From Hortaea werneckii (Eukaryota > Ascomycota > Dothideomycetes > Mycosphaerellales > Teratosphaeriaceae), in assembly GCA_037044905.1 (NCBI GenBank), contig JBAOKB010000054.1:434001-498000 (forward strand): a stretch of DNA of 64,000 nt, given 5' to 3'. Shown here one piece after another: positions 43,424 to 52,709 of this stretch (its first letter is position 1; each line of letters opens with the position of its first letter). Both the position numbers and the translations under genes were made by a program. A model generated the notes under the pieces. That model saw only the letters and a list, made by a program, of their open reading frames with translations. It had not been told where the DNA came from and searched no databases.

Positions 43424-43480
43424 GTGAGTAAATCCAAGTTCACATCACGCTTCATGGCCCATACTAATTGTGATGTGAAG
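43424..43480 (+). other. 57-nt spliceosomal-type intron inside the tRNA D-arm
   Basis: It begins GTGAGT, contains the ideal branch sequence TACTAAT (43462-43468) and ends GAAG with AG at 43479-43480. The branch-to-acceptor distance is about 13 nt, as in protein-gene introns of this window. TTCACATCAC (43439-43448) and GTGATGTGAA (43470-43479) are perfect inverted repeats, with the branch site in the loop. Removal changes a G-T wobble at D-stem pair 10-25 into a normal G-C pair. Confidence 0.8.
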
Positions 43481-43494
43481 GCGCAAGACTGTAA

Positions 43495-43555
43495 TCGAGA
43501 TTATGTTATGACCTGACGGCTTCGTGTCTATCATGGAGTTACTCACGAATGGTCA
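43495..43555 (+). other. Canonical tRNA intron at position 37/38
   Basis: 61 nt between A37 and A38, the site cut by the tRNA splicing endonuclease. It contains GTTACTC, whose TAC could pair with the GTA anticodon as in other tRNA-Tyr precursors. Confidence 0.8.
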
Positions 43556-43569
43556 ATCTTGAGGCCCGC

Positions 43570-43580
43570 GGTTCGATCCC
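43570..43580 (+). promoter_or_regulatory. Pol III B box of tRNA-Tyr
   Basis: GGTTCGATCCC matches the GGTTCGANNCC consensus. The two introns stretch the A-to-B distance to about 150 bp, longer than usual. Confidence 0.85.
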
Positions 43581-43591
43581 GCGAGGGGAGA

Positions 43592-43597
43592 TTTTTT
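43592..43597 (+). terminator. Pol III T6 terminator
   Basis: Six T residues directly follow the discriminator base of the tRNA. Confidence 0.8.
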
Positions 43598-43829
43598 GCT
43601 GCTCTGAAAGCAGTGGTATCCTCCTTTTTTTTTGGTCCTTTTACCTGATTTTTACATCATGCTCCCGAATTTTGCTTTTCCTTACCTTTTCTCTCGAGTT
43701 CCCTGGACTCCGTGCGGAGGTAGGAAGCCATCAACTTAAAGCAGCAACAATCCTTCATCGAGGGAAACAATTTTATATTGGGTCTAGTCAATAAATGCAA
43801 CGCCATGTCGACCTCTTCATGTGAGTCGC

Positions 43830-46379
43830 TCAGAAGTGCAGATGAAAGCGCCTCCTTCCACGTGCATCCACACGTCTCTCCTCCACTTTCTGTCCGCCCT
43901 TCGCTGACACCACTGGCCTGTTATCCCCCATAGGCAGGATAATACTGACGCCATGGATCACCCACGGTGGCGTAAATGCACTGCAGTCAGAAGTGAAGCT
44001 CACCGTGACCTCGGACTGCGATGCCTTATACGCAATGTCAAACTTGGCGACCTTCACTGGGCCGGGCGATATGCCATCGTCCTCCATCCAGCTGTTTTGG
44101 AACTCAGTCTTCCCATCGGCGTATTCTTCCGGCGGTGGGAAGATCTCAACTCCTCGCCAATCGTCCGCAGGAAGACCACCGGGATTTGCTGTGTCTCCTG
44201 GCGCAGCGACTTGATGATCTTTGCCTACGTATACCGCGCCTCCGACTTTGGCGAGGATCGGTATGCTTTGCTTCCATGGACTGGAGATGGTAGCCCACTG
44301 TCCGGCAGGCAGGAACTGATAGGGAGCGTTGGTGTTCAGGAAGCCGGCGTCTGCATTGCTCTTCTTGGGTAGGTATACGGATGCTTTGTCTACACCTGGC
44401 TCGTAGACTCCGCCGATCAGGAGGCTATCGCCGAGCCAGTACTGCGTCTCGCCGTCTTTGAGCAGCTTGGTCCAGATTTCGGGATCGTTCTCGTATCCCC
44501 AGCCGACCCAGCGTTGTGGAGGGGTCGCAGTGAAATGAGAGTGGAGCATCTGTGCGTAGAGGTACGGAATCATCTCGTATCTCCTCCGAATGGCGCCCCG
44601 GAGTTGCGGAATTACCTCTGGATACATCCAAGGCTCAATGACTTCGCCAACTTCAGTGTTGCCTTTGCTTGTCTTGAAGCAGTTGATTGCGAAGCGAGGA
44701 CTATGACATCCGAGCTGGACCCAACGCACCAAGAGTTCTGGCGAGGGCTGCGGTCCCTCGAAGCCGCCGATGTCGTGGCCATAGCACTGGATGAGGCACA
44801 TTCCTGCAGTCAGCGAGACAGCATTGGCGCCTCTCATCCCTTCCCAGGAGGTTACGTTGTCTCCGGACCAAGAAGAGCCTGCGTACTTCATCGTACCAGG
44901 AGTGGCGCTGCGAGTAAGGATAAACGGCCGTTCTTGAGGAGCCTCTTCAACAAGGGCGTCATGTGAGCACTTGCCCATAAGCTCCGTTTGCATTGCTCGA
45001 CCCCATAGTCCGACATCTTTCCTCTTTTCTCCAGTCTCAGCAAAGGCCTTCTTCAGACCTGACTGTGACAGTGACATTTCCCAGCCGTCGTTCGGGATGG
45101 TGTACTCGTTATTATCATTCCAGATTGCATTCATACCTTCCTTACGAAGCTGCTTGATGCCGTTATACCAGAACTTCCAAGCCGCCTCGGACGTGAAGTC
45201 AAGGTATCCTCCTACTGCACTCGTCGCTCCTCCAGACGACCACAAGCGACAAGTAGCCGTCTCGCCGGACCTAGGGTCTTTGAAAAGACCACCATTGGCA
45301 GCGAGAGCTTTGTAGTCGCGATGAGTGGCGAGGACGTATGGCTTCACGTTCGCCAGCAGCCTTACACCGCGGGAGTGCATGAAACTGCAGAACTTCTCCG
45401 GCTCTGGAAACCTCTCCCTATTCCAATTGAATACTTCTCTAGCCTTCTCTCCTTTGTGGACGTGATACCCAGAGGACATCTGGAAGCCTGAGCATGGAAT
45501 ATCGTGCTCCTCCAGCTTCTGGCAGAACTCTCGCAGTGCCTCATGCGCAGGTGGATCGTCAAGCATGCCATACTTGTAGCCGCCACCAAGATAGCCATAG
45601 GCCCATCTAGGCACGAGTATTGGGAACCCGACGAGTTCCGCGTAGAGCGTGATGACATCCTGCAACGTCTTCCCAATCAGAGTGTATTGCTCTAGTCCAC
45701 CGTAGTCCTGACGATAGACCTTGTAGAAACCTTGCATGCCGTCCATCTCGCCTCCAACGGAGTACTTGCCCATTGCGTGGCTCGTGGAGAGCGTGGCAAC
45801 GACGCCCTCCGGCGTTACTCGGATCAACAAGGGGATATGCTTGTACATCGGATCGGAGCGCTGGACATCATATCCAAAGCAATCCGTTGCAGAAATGGAG
45901 AATGTGCGGTTGGAAAGATCCATCGGAGCAGCTTTCTCGCCCAGTCCCACGTGCAGGCTTCCACGCTGGTACCGGGTGTAGTGAGCTATTCCCGGTCCAT
46001 CGAAGGCGTACGCTCTGCAGGGGAGGTCCTCATATAGTGGCTCCTGGCCGAGGTATCCAAGAGTGACACGGGGAACATCGCTCCAGTCTATTGTGGCCTG
46101 TATTTGGTCATTTGAGAAGGTCCGGGTCTTCTCCCCGGATGCCTCAGCTTTCACACCTGGTGAGGCTGAGGGGTCTTGTCTTGGAGCATTGGGGAATGGC
46201 GGTAGTGGGTGGGACGCAGAGACGAAAGTCGTCCGGAATAGACCTGGTTTGATGGCTTCGAAACTCCACTCGACGGGTTGCTCTAGCTCAGAACTGCGTA
46301 GATGAACTGATGCTGCGCCATTGCTTCCTTGCGCATCTGAAAGTTGGTATGCCTGTGGCACATATTCTTGAATCGGCAT
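43830..46379 (-). CDS. GH31 alpha-glycosidase, no signal peptide
   Basis: A single frame of 849 residues, intronless. It is a GH31 enzyme of a different branch from the secreted one: WAYGYLGGGYKYG, CSGFQMSSGYHVHKGEKARE, the nucleophile Asp in AIWNDNNEYTIP, the acid/base Asp in SSWSGDNVTSWEG, and QCYGHDIGGFEGPQPSPELL followed by HSPRFAINCFK. It starts MPIQEYVPQAYQ with no signal peptide, so it is probably intracellular. The family hydrolyses or transfers alpha-linked glucose or xylose; the exact linkage is unknown. It lies with a second GH31, a MAL-type transporter relic and a Zn2Cys6 regulator, so it may process an oligosaccharide after import. Confidence 0.9.
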   Translation of the reverse strand: MPIQEYVPQAYQLSDAQGSNGAASVHLRSSELEQPVEWSFEAIKPGLFRTTFVSASHPLPPFPNAPRQDPSASPGVKAEASGEKTRTFSNDQIQATIDWSDVPRVTLGYLGQEPLYEDLPCRAYAFDGPGIAHYTRYQRGSLHVGLGEKAAPMDLSNRTFSISATDCFGYDVQRSDPMYKHIPLLIRVTPEGVVATLSTSHAMGKYSVGGEMDGMQGFYKVYRQDYGGLEQYTLIGKTLQDVITLYAELVGFPILVPRWAYGYLGGGYKYGMLDDPPAHEALREFCQKLEEHDIPCSGFQMSSGYHVHKGEKAREVFNWNRERFPEPEKFCSFMHSRGVRLLANVKPYVLATHRDYKALAANGGLFKDPRSGETATCRLWSSGGATSAVGGYLDFTSEAAWKFWYNGIKQLRKEGMNAIWNDNNEYTIPNDGWEMSLSQSGLKKAFAETGEKRKDVGLWGRAMQTELMGKCSHDALVEEAPQERPFILTRSATPGTMKYAGSSWSGDNVTSWEGMRGANAVSLTAGMCLIQCYGHDIGGFEGPQPSPELLVRWVQLGCHSPRFAINCFKTSKGNTEVGEVIEPWMYPEVIPQLRGAIRRRYEMIPYLYAQMLHSHFTATPPQRWVGWGYENDPEIWTKLLKDGETQYWLGDSLLIGGVYEPGVDKASVYLPKKSNADAGFLNTNAPYQFLPAGQWATISSPWKQSIPILAKVGGAVYVGKDHQVAAPGDTANPGGLPADDWRGVEIFPPPEEYADGKTEFQNSWMEDDGISPGPVKVAKFDIAYKASQSEVTVSFTSDCSAFTPPWVIHGVSIILPMGDNRPVVSAKGGQKVEERRVDARGRRRFHLHF

Positions 46380-47108
46380 GACGGAGAACAGTGGATGTGT
46401 TCCAGGATGATGAATTATGAAGAGTGTCGAGACATGATGTTTGAGCGAGAACTCTCTCTATTTATGTGCAACGAGTGTGAGCCCGCCACTACATGTTGAC
46501 GTGTGATCACCAAGGGTGCTAAACTCCACAGCCCCATCAGAGCTCCTGGTATGGAGACCTTTGTTGCGGTGGTAGAGCATCGGCCTGTTCCACAGTAGGC
46601 GTTACGAACCCCATGGCTCGGTTATAGCTGACTGCCCGAAGTTGGAGAAAGCTACAACCGATGCATGCTTCTTGGCATTAAGCTCTCCATCTAAAGTAGA
46701 CTTTGGGGGTGATTGTGGGGGAGGGGGGTGACACTCCACCTCAGCAGCTGGAAGGGCCACGGAGCCTTTCTGAGGATGGACCTTTCTGGAGATGGTTCAA
46801 GATGCTTCGTTGCCTTTTCACGACCTGATCAAGCTCTTCATGCATTTGCAATTATCCACTGTCCTTCAAATTTAGTGGAGCATCAACTCATCCAATCTCG
46901 AAGACGCTGGATTGTCACGCAACCCACAATTGAGATTGAAAGCTCATTTGAATCCACGAGGTAGAGCTGATCCACATCAAAAGTTGCAAAACAAGTCATT
47001 AAAGGATCGCATTCCTATTTACTGCTAAAAGATTATACTCCACTATGTATACTGCAGCCGTAAAACAACCATCATTTTCGTGAATAATTGTGTGCATGTT
47101 GTGCAGGC
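46380..47108. other. Spacer upstream of the intracellular GH31
   Basis: No coding gene is seen. A stretch around 46560-46620 looks slightly like a tRNA but lacks a proper B box and is not called. Confidence 0.45.
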
Positions 47109-48840
47109 CTAGGCATTGACCGAGCCCGTTGCAATATCGACATGAGCCTTCTTGAACTTACGTGCGCCCACACCGTTGGCGAAAAGCAAGTCAACCTCCT
47201 CAAAAGTCCGATGTTTGGTCTCCGGCACGCGGAAGAATGCCCAGACGAACATGATTGCCATAATCCCTCCCCAAAGCAAGCCGCACCGCGCACCCCAGTC
47301 CCACGAGGACTCTTGGATCATGCGAGGGATCAGTTGGCCGTATATGATCGTGATCAAGTTGTAGCCGGAGCGGCCAAGGGCAACGGACTTGGTGCGTAGC
47401 ACACTTGTCGGTATCTCGGACACAATCGTGTACGTGATCGGCGTGATCGTGCCGAAGAAGACACCGTACTGAATGATGAGCAGAGCACCGACCGCATTGG
47501 CGAGTGCTGGGTGCTCTCTGGTGCCACTCGAGACCGAGGAACCCGATTACAAATGTGGTCGCGCTGTATCCAAGGCCGACCAGCAGGAAGGTGCGACGCC
47601 CCCATCGCGGGACCAGGAAGAATGATACGGCGACAGCGACCGTGCCAAGGCATATTGACCCATGGCCATCTCGAAGGAGATGGAAGTCGAGAGACCCGCT
47701 TCTTGAAGGAAATAGACAATGTAGGACATGAGCTGTGCGCACATCTGCTGGCTGGTATACACCCAGAAGACGATTTCAGTGCGCCTGAGGTTCTGCTTGT
47801 TGAACAGCGCCCGGTAGGTCGCCTTTTGTTTCATTTCAGCCTCGACTCGGATCGTGTGCTGCATCATGTCAAGCGTGTCCATCAGTCCCTCCTCGCTGGA
47901 GTCCTTCGCCCGAAGACGCTTGAGCATTGCGGTGGCTTCTTCGATACGGATCTTTGCTGAGGAGCCACCAGGGGGACTCCGGGCGCGAAATAGACGGCAA
48001 TCAGGATGGGGATCGGAGGGATCCATTGCAGAGCGAAGGGAATACGGTATGCCCATTGGCCTTCCATCTGCAAGAATCCTCGAATGATTGCCTGTCATTG
48101 TGTCTGGTCAGTTTTTGTTGATCTCGCAGAAAATCGTATATCGTCATCGATGCTTACAGTTCCAATGAGATATCCGACACACCAGCAGCCGGGAATGAAC
48201 ATGGTAAGGTCTGAATGACTATTAGCGTCTGATGGAGATGCATCGACTGTGCGTATGACTTACATGGCCGCAAAGCTCCAGGACTAATCTCAGCTGCATA
48301 AGTCGTGGTGATCGTTTGAAAGACACCCCAGGGTACTCCCAGGGCAAATTCTGCTCCAATGTACATGGCGATGTCGACGGCGAAGAATTGCAGAAAGACA
48401 AAAGCCATGAACAGCACAAGACTGCCTGCCATGACTTTCCGATATCCAAGCCAGTCCGCCAGCCATCCATTGATGAGCAGACCGACGATCTCACCAGCGG
48501 CCACGCAGTTGGTGATGGCGGCTTGATCGTTGGCGGGGACTTCAAACCCGCCGTCGCTGGTCGGCACGCCGTATTTCTTCTCGAACGGCGGGAAGCCGAT
48601 GAAGCCGTAGATGAAGGCGTGATCGAACCCCTGCATGACGAGGGCCATGGAGAACCAACACGACCAGTAGACCGCTTTGGGGTACTGTCGTAAGGCCTCT
48701 CGAAGTGTCATGGCATGTTCGCCCTCGGTGGCCCGGACGGCACCGTGGACTTGTTCTTTGCACTCGATGTGTTGCTCTTCATCTTTCTCGTTCTCAAAGA
48801 CGGGAGCTGGATGCTCGTTGCTGATCTTGTTGTCCGCCAT
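47109..48840 (-). pseudogene. MAL-type MFS sugar transporter with four frameshifts
   Basis: Exon 1 (48264-48840) and exon 2 (48158-48210) are intact, with good introns, and read an alpha-glucoside-permease-like protein (ALVMQGFDHAFIYGFIGFP, GYRKVMAGSLVLF, PYLTMFIPGCWCVGYLIGT). From exon 3 (from 48091) the frame breaks. At about 47982 one extra C precedes PESPWWLLSK; at about 47954 there is another +1 before RIEEATAMLKRL. At about 47648 one base is missing before LGTVAVAVSFFLVPRWGRRT, and at about 47530 one is missing before HPALANAVGALLI. The remaining C-terminus (TYTIVSEIPTSVLRTKS, PETKHRTFEEVDLLFANGV) is well preserved. This is a recently disabled transporter or a sequence with homopolymer errors. 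An intact version would be a 12-helix proton-coupled disaccharide importer serving the GH31 enzymes. Confidence 0.8.
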
Positions 48841-49416
48841 GATGAAGTGATGAAGCGACACTTGGCTTGCAGAGGCGTGCTGTAAGACGGTTCAGAAAGT
48901 AGGCAGGGATGACCACCTGCAACATCAATGGATAGTAATATATATGCAATGGCAATGCCCTCAGCGGTGGCTTGAGTTGATCTGTCTTATATCTCTCGGC
49001 TACGTTTCCACTAGTTGGTCGTGGCCCCATGGGGCTCGTGGCCATGAATGCGGAGAAGCTTCCACGCGGTCTCTGGCGTCGGCTATAGATCAACCCTGAC
49101 TTGCAATTGGAGCCGGTTGCCTTCGAAGCTTGGCAGATGTCCCGAGATTTGGGGTAACGCCGTAGCCGATAAGTTCTGCCGGATCATATCGCGGCACTTC
49201 AGCGAGTGTGGGCCGTCAAACCAGCCCAAGTGCATACCTGCCGTGCTGAGCCTTTTGTACTTCGTCAATGTTCCACACGAGCTTTGATAAGAACACAAGT
49301 AGTCGTCAAGCTTTGCCAAAGGTGCGAAGACTTGTCTTGTTACAGCATCGACACTCAAAATATCCGTTCGTACATCGGCTCAGCCCTCTTTTCCAGGGAG
49401 TGTTTGCTGCCGTCCC
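48841..49416. other. Spacer between the transporter pseudogene and the Zn2Cys6 regulator
   Basis: Both flanking genes are on the minus strand. No additional gene is seen. Confidence 0.5.
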
Positions 49417-51791
49417 TCATATGCGAAAAGGGTCGGCGCTGGGGCCAGAATGAAAGTTGAGTCCGTTCGCACTGCCCAGCTCCATGGTATGTGGAGGGAG
49501 AGTATCCATCGACTGAGTGGGCGGCAAAAAGTTGGAATAGTCCATCCCGAAGATATTGAAAGCATCATTGACGTTCGAGTTGGCGAGACCGCTATTTATC
49601 ATGACTGAGTTAAAGACCTCGTCGTAGGCAGGTGTATTGGATTCGTCGACCGCGCCGGAATACTGGTCCTGGTTGAGCAAGAGACTCTTGCAATTCTTGC
49701 CTTTCGGGCAGTTGGGTATTTGAGCTAATGACTCCGTCGGTCCGGAGCGCATCAGGAAAATAGAGAGCTGATAAAAGCTTGCTATAGCGAGCGGCTGTAT
49801 GCGTCTCGGAGCTCGCAGCTGCGTCCAGCCTCGAGATGAATGCTTGCACAAGGCATATTGACTGTTGGTGCCTTGGTTTCGTGACGGCGCCAAAGGATCG
49901 TGCTTTGAACAGGAAGACAGCCGCATAAATGCCGTACCTGACACAAACGGTATATCAGCACACTCGCCAGCAGCTTGAGACACAAAGAGAGTACTTACAA
50001 TAGGAAGCGCACTGGGAGATACCGAATGTGATTCACTGGATCCATGCTCTCAGTGAGTATCTTCAAAAGCCCCGTGGCAGCATCTATAGCATCAAAGATG
50101 GACTGGCTATCTGGACAAGCCATGATTCCATGGGGAAAACATGATCTGGACTTTGTGCTGCGAACGCTATGATTTGGTGGCGTTTCCTGCATTGCCCGGC
50201 ATACGACGGCCTGGAAAGCGAAGGCGGTGACATAAAGTCTCAGATACTGGTAGTGCAGGTCCAAGATGGCTTTGAGATATTGAGACACCCGAAGGTTCTT
50301 CCAACTATCTTTCCAGGCAGCAAGTGCTCGTGCATGATCATCCAGGTATTTGGTGTAATCACCCTTAAGCATCAGGTTGACAGTCCTTTCTTTGGATGAG
50401 TAAAGGATGTCGTGCACCTGGCCGAAAAGTGAAGTAATCTCAACTTGAGCTTGAAGTACAGAGGCAAAGTCGTCCTCGTAAGCATGCTTGGGCTGTAGAG
50501 TCGGATAGTCGTCTGCCGTGAATCGAGCGGAAGAGCCTATGCTAGAGCAAGAGTCAGCATCTGCGTCTTCCATAGCTCTGTGAAGTTTGTTGTGGCTAAA
50601 ACGTACCCTCGACACCAAAACGCCTGACCCATACGGATGGAAATCTGACGATCGAGAAGAAAAGTGTCTTACTTAGAGGTAAGTAGTGATCATTCAAGAA
50701 GGGTCTGTATGGACTTACAGGTCCAAGCTAATCGATTTCGATCAGTAACGGTTTTTGACTCTCCTTTCGCCTCGCTACGAAACGAGTGCTGTTCAAGGTG
50801 AAGCAGGTATCCTTGTCGGGCAGCGAGTCCGACTAGCGACCATGCGCTATCTTCGCCGCTTTCAGCGACGATCGTGGCGGCAGGCATACCATCATCGCCA
50901 TGAGGTGCCCACTCGGCCAGGATCAGCAAACCTTCTACTGAGCCGACGCACCGTGTACTAGAGGCACCTATTGCAACATGTAGGATAAGCTGCTGCATAT
51001 ATGCCCATATTTGATTGTGAAGGGCACCAAGTTCTGGCCTATCTTTCGATGCTATCGTTAACACGGCGGTTAGGAGAAAGCATTCTTCAGCCACAGTCTG
51101 CTGTAAGTTCTTGGCAGAAAGTACGTGTTGAGGCACGACAGGCATGAGCGGATGGTAGCGTTCTGCATAACTGGATTGGAGCTTAGTACGAAAGCACCTT
51201 ACTACTAAACACAAGGCACTGCACCTACTGTTGCAAGAGATGCCCGAGCATTCGAAGATTCAAAAAGCCAGTTGCTATAGGCATATAGGTCGCTGGCCCT
51301 GCTACGTGACCAGGCCGATTGAGAGGTGACGGTTCACCATGGCTTGTGGCTTCGTTACGGCCAGGAGATGTCGTGGCGTGGCTGTTCGGAGATACATCAG
51401 AGGCCCCACGCACAAGCATCTGAAGAGCCTGGAAAGGATTCTGCATACAGCCGCAACCCTCTCCGCTGCCTGCGGGATCCAAAGAAGATCGTTCTGGTAC
51501 AGCCTCCGTGCTGGGATTCTCATGCCGGCAAGCAGGAGCTGCGTTCTGAGTACTTCCCTCGCTGCTGGTCTCAGGCTCACGCCAAGCAGACTGCGCTCGT
51601 CGTACGGCGCGCCGATGCGAGAAATCACCGCCACGGCGAGAGCCAGCAAGTACGCAATCATGGCCGCCCGACTGGCACGATGCACATGGAGGCGCTTGTG
51701 CGTTGCCTTCGGTCTGCAGGATGCATCTAGTCTTTCGCCGTCGGCACCGGATACAGGCTTTGGAGATTCTCTCTCCGGTGCTTTTAGTCAT
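49417..51791 (-). CDS. Zn2Cys6 transcription factor
   Basis: Exons 51229-51791, 50719-51170, 50607-50667, 49999-50541, 49733-49937 and 49417-49668 give 691 residues with all phases compatible. The Gal4-type cluster is at the N-terminus (CIRCRRRKTRC, CASCQSGGHDC). The fungal transcription-factor domain follows: HYAERYHPLMPVVPQHVL after the first intron, FLLTAVLTIASKD, LVGLAARQGYLLHLEQHSF, and YTFLLDRQISIRMGQAFWCRG recovered by the small third exon. The C-terminal tail (NDAFNIFGMDYSNFLPP) is an acidic, aromatic activation-type segment. The last intron uses a weak GTCATT donor, so residues after about 608 are the least certain. Located next to the GH31 and transporter genes, it is a candidate regulator of that sugar locus. 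Confidence 0.8.
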
Positions 51792-52709
51792 GGTTGCTTC
51801 CGAGCATGGACTTCGGTCAACAACGACGGCGGCGATGGCGATGTACGCAACTTGCTAGGCTCCTGGCTGAACTGTGGTTCCGAACGAGTTGGCCATTGTA
51901 GATAACGCTCCGGCTTCAACCTTCAACCGCTGTTCCGACGGGGGAAGTCCATAGCCGAGAGGGGAAACATGAGATCGGCTATAGCTCTGGTGCTGAATGG
52001 CAGCCGGCAATGGCGTCCAGGAAGCACTAGGGTGGCTAGCGTAGAGCGTGCTTAACTGGATGAAGCTACAAACCTGGAATGCAAGCAACTGATGCCGCGG
52101 CCACCACGAGCTAACACTGTCGGCAAATGGAAGCCCCCAAAAGGGCATCATGTGTGGAGGATGGAGACTCTGGGGATACAAAAGGAAGGTCAACCCCGCA
52201 AGTGAAGTGCCTTGGCAAACGTGCTGCTGACTCAGGTTTGGGTCGGGGTTTGGAACATCTCCAACTTCAACTCCACTAGACCCGCTTACACTATCTTGCC
52301 TTCCCGAGCTTTTAACCGCTCACTCTTAAGCAATCAGGCAACCTGACTCGGGCTCAAGACTGGCGAAGGATCGACACACTCTGGACCTGGCGGATTCCAA
52401 TAATGGGGTGTTTGTCTCTATGGTGGAACGACTCCCCTTGATTTGTGGTGGTCCAAGGTCATCCGGTCGTCATCCATTCCAGAGTGAGCTTTAAGTTGAC
52501 GACTGCTCGCAAGCGCCTAAGATATCGATTAAAAAGCGATGGAACGTCTTAAAAGGCTCCAAAGGCCCGGGATGCTCGTCGATTTAAGAAGGACCGCCAT
52601 TCTTATTGAGGAAGTGCGACAAGGTCTACAAGCCAATATCGTTCTGTTCAGTCGCTATGTCTGACTATCACCCTTGAGGTACACTCGAATGAAAAATGGT
52701 CTCCTCCCC
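51792..52709. other. Intergenic region, no supported gene
   Basis: 918 bp between two minus-strand genes. It is probably the promoter of the Zn2Cys6 gene and the 3' flank of the FAD oxidase. The open frames lack family resemblance. Confidence 0.5.

Larger units (their letters stand above)
43401..43591 (+). tRNA. tRNA-Tyr(GUA) gene with two introns
   Basis: The exons are 43401-43423, 43481-43494 and 43556-43591. Joined, they make 73 nt with a complete cloverleaf: acceptor stem CTCTCCT with AGGGGAG and discriminator A, D-stem GCTC with GAGC, anticodon stem CAAGA with TCTTG, loop CTGTAAA (anticodon GTA), variable loop AGGCC, T-stem CGCGG with CCGCG and loop TTCGATC. The second intron lies exactly at 37/38, the normal eukaryotic position. 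The first (57 nt) interrupts the D-stem between positions 23 and 24, which is not a known site in fungal nuclear tRNAs. An A box, a B box and a T6 terminator are present. It is either functional with an extra splicing step or a tRNA gene disrupted by an intron-like insertion. Confidence 0.88.

Noticed and set aside
46560..46625. tRNA-like stretch with GGTGGTAGAGC
   Set aside because: The D-arm-like piece is not followed by a matching anticodon stem, the B-box position reads GTTACGAACCC, and no acceptor stem pairs.
47520..47990. Programmed frameshifting or tiny introns in the transporter
   Set aside because: Four separate shifts of both signs and gaps too short for introns point to mutation or sequence error.
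51855..52193. 112-codon minus-strand ORF upstream of the Zn2Cys6 gene
   Set aside because: No family resemblance and it lies in the likely promoter of the regulator.
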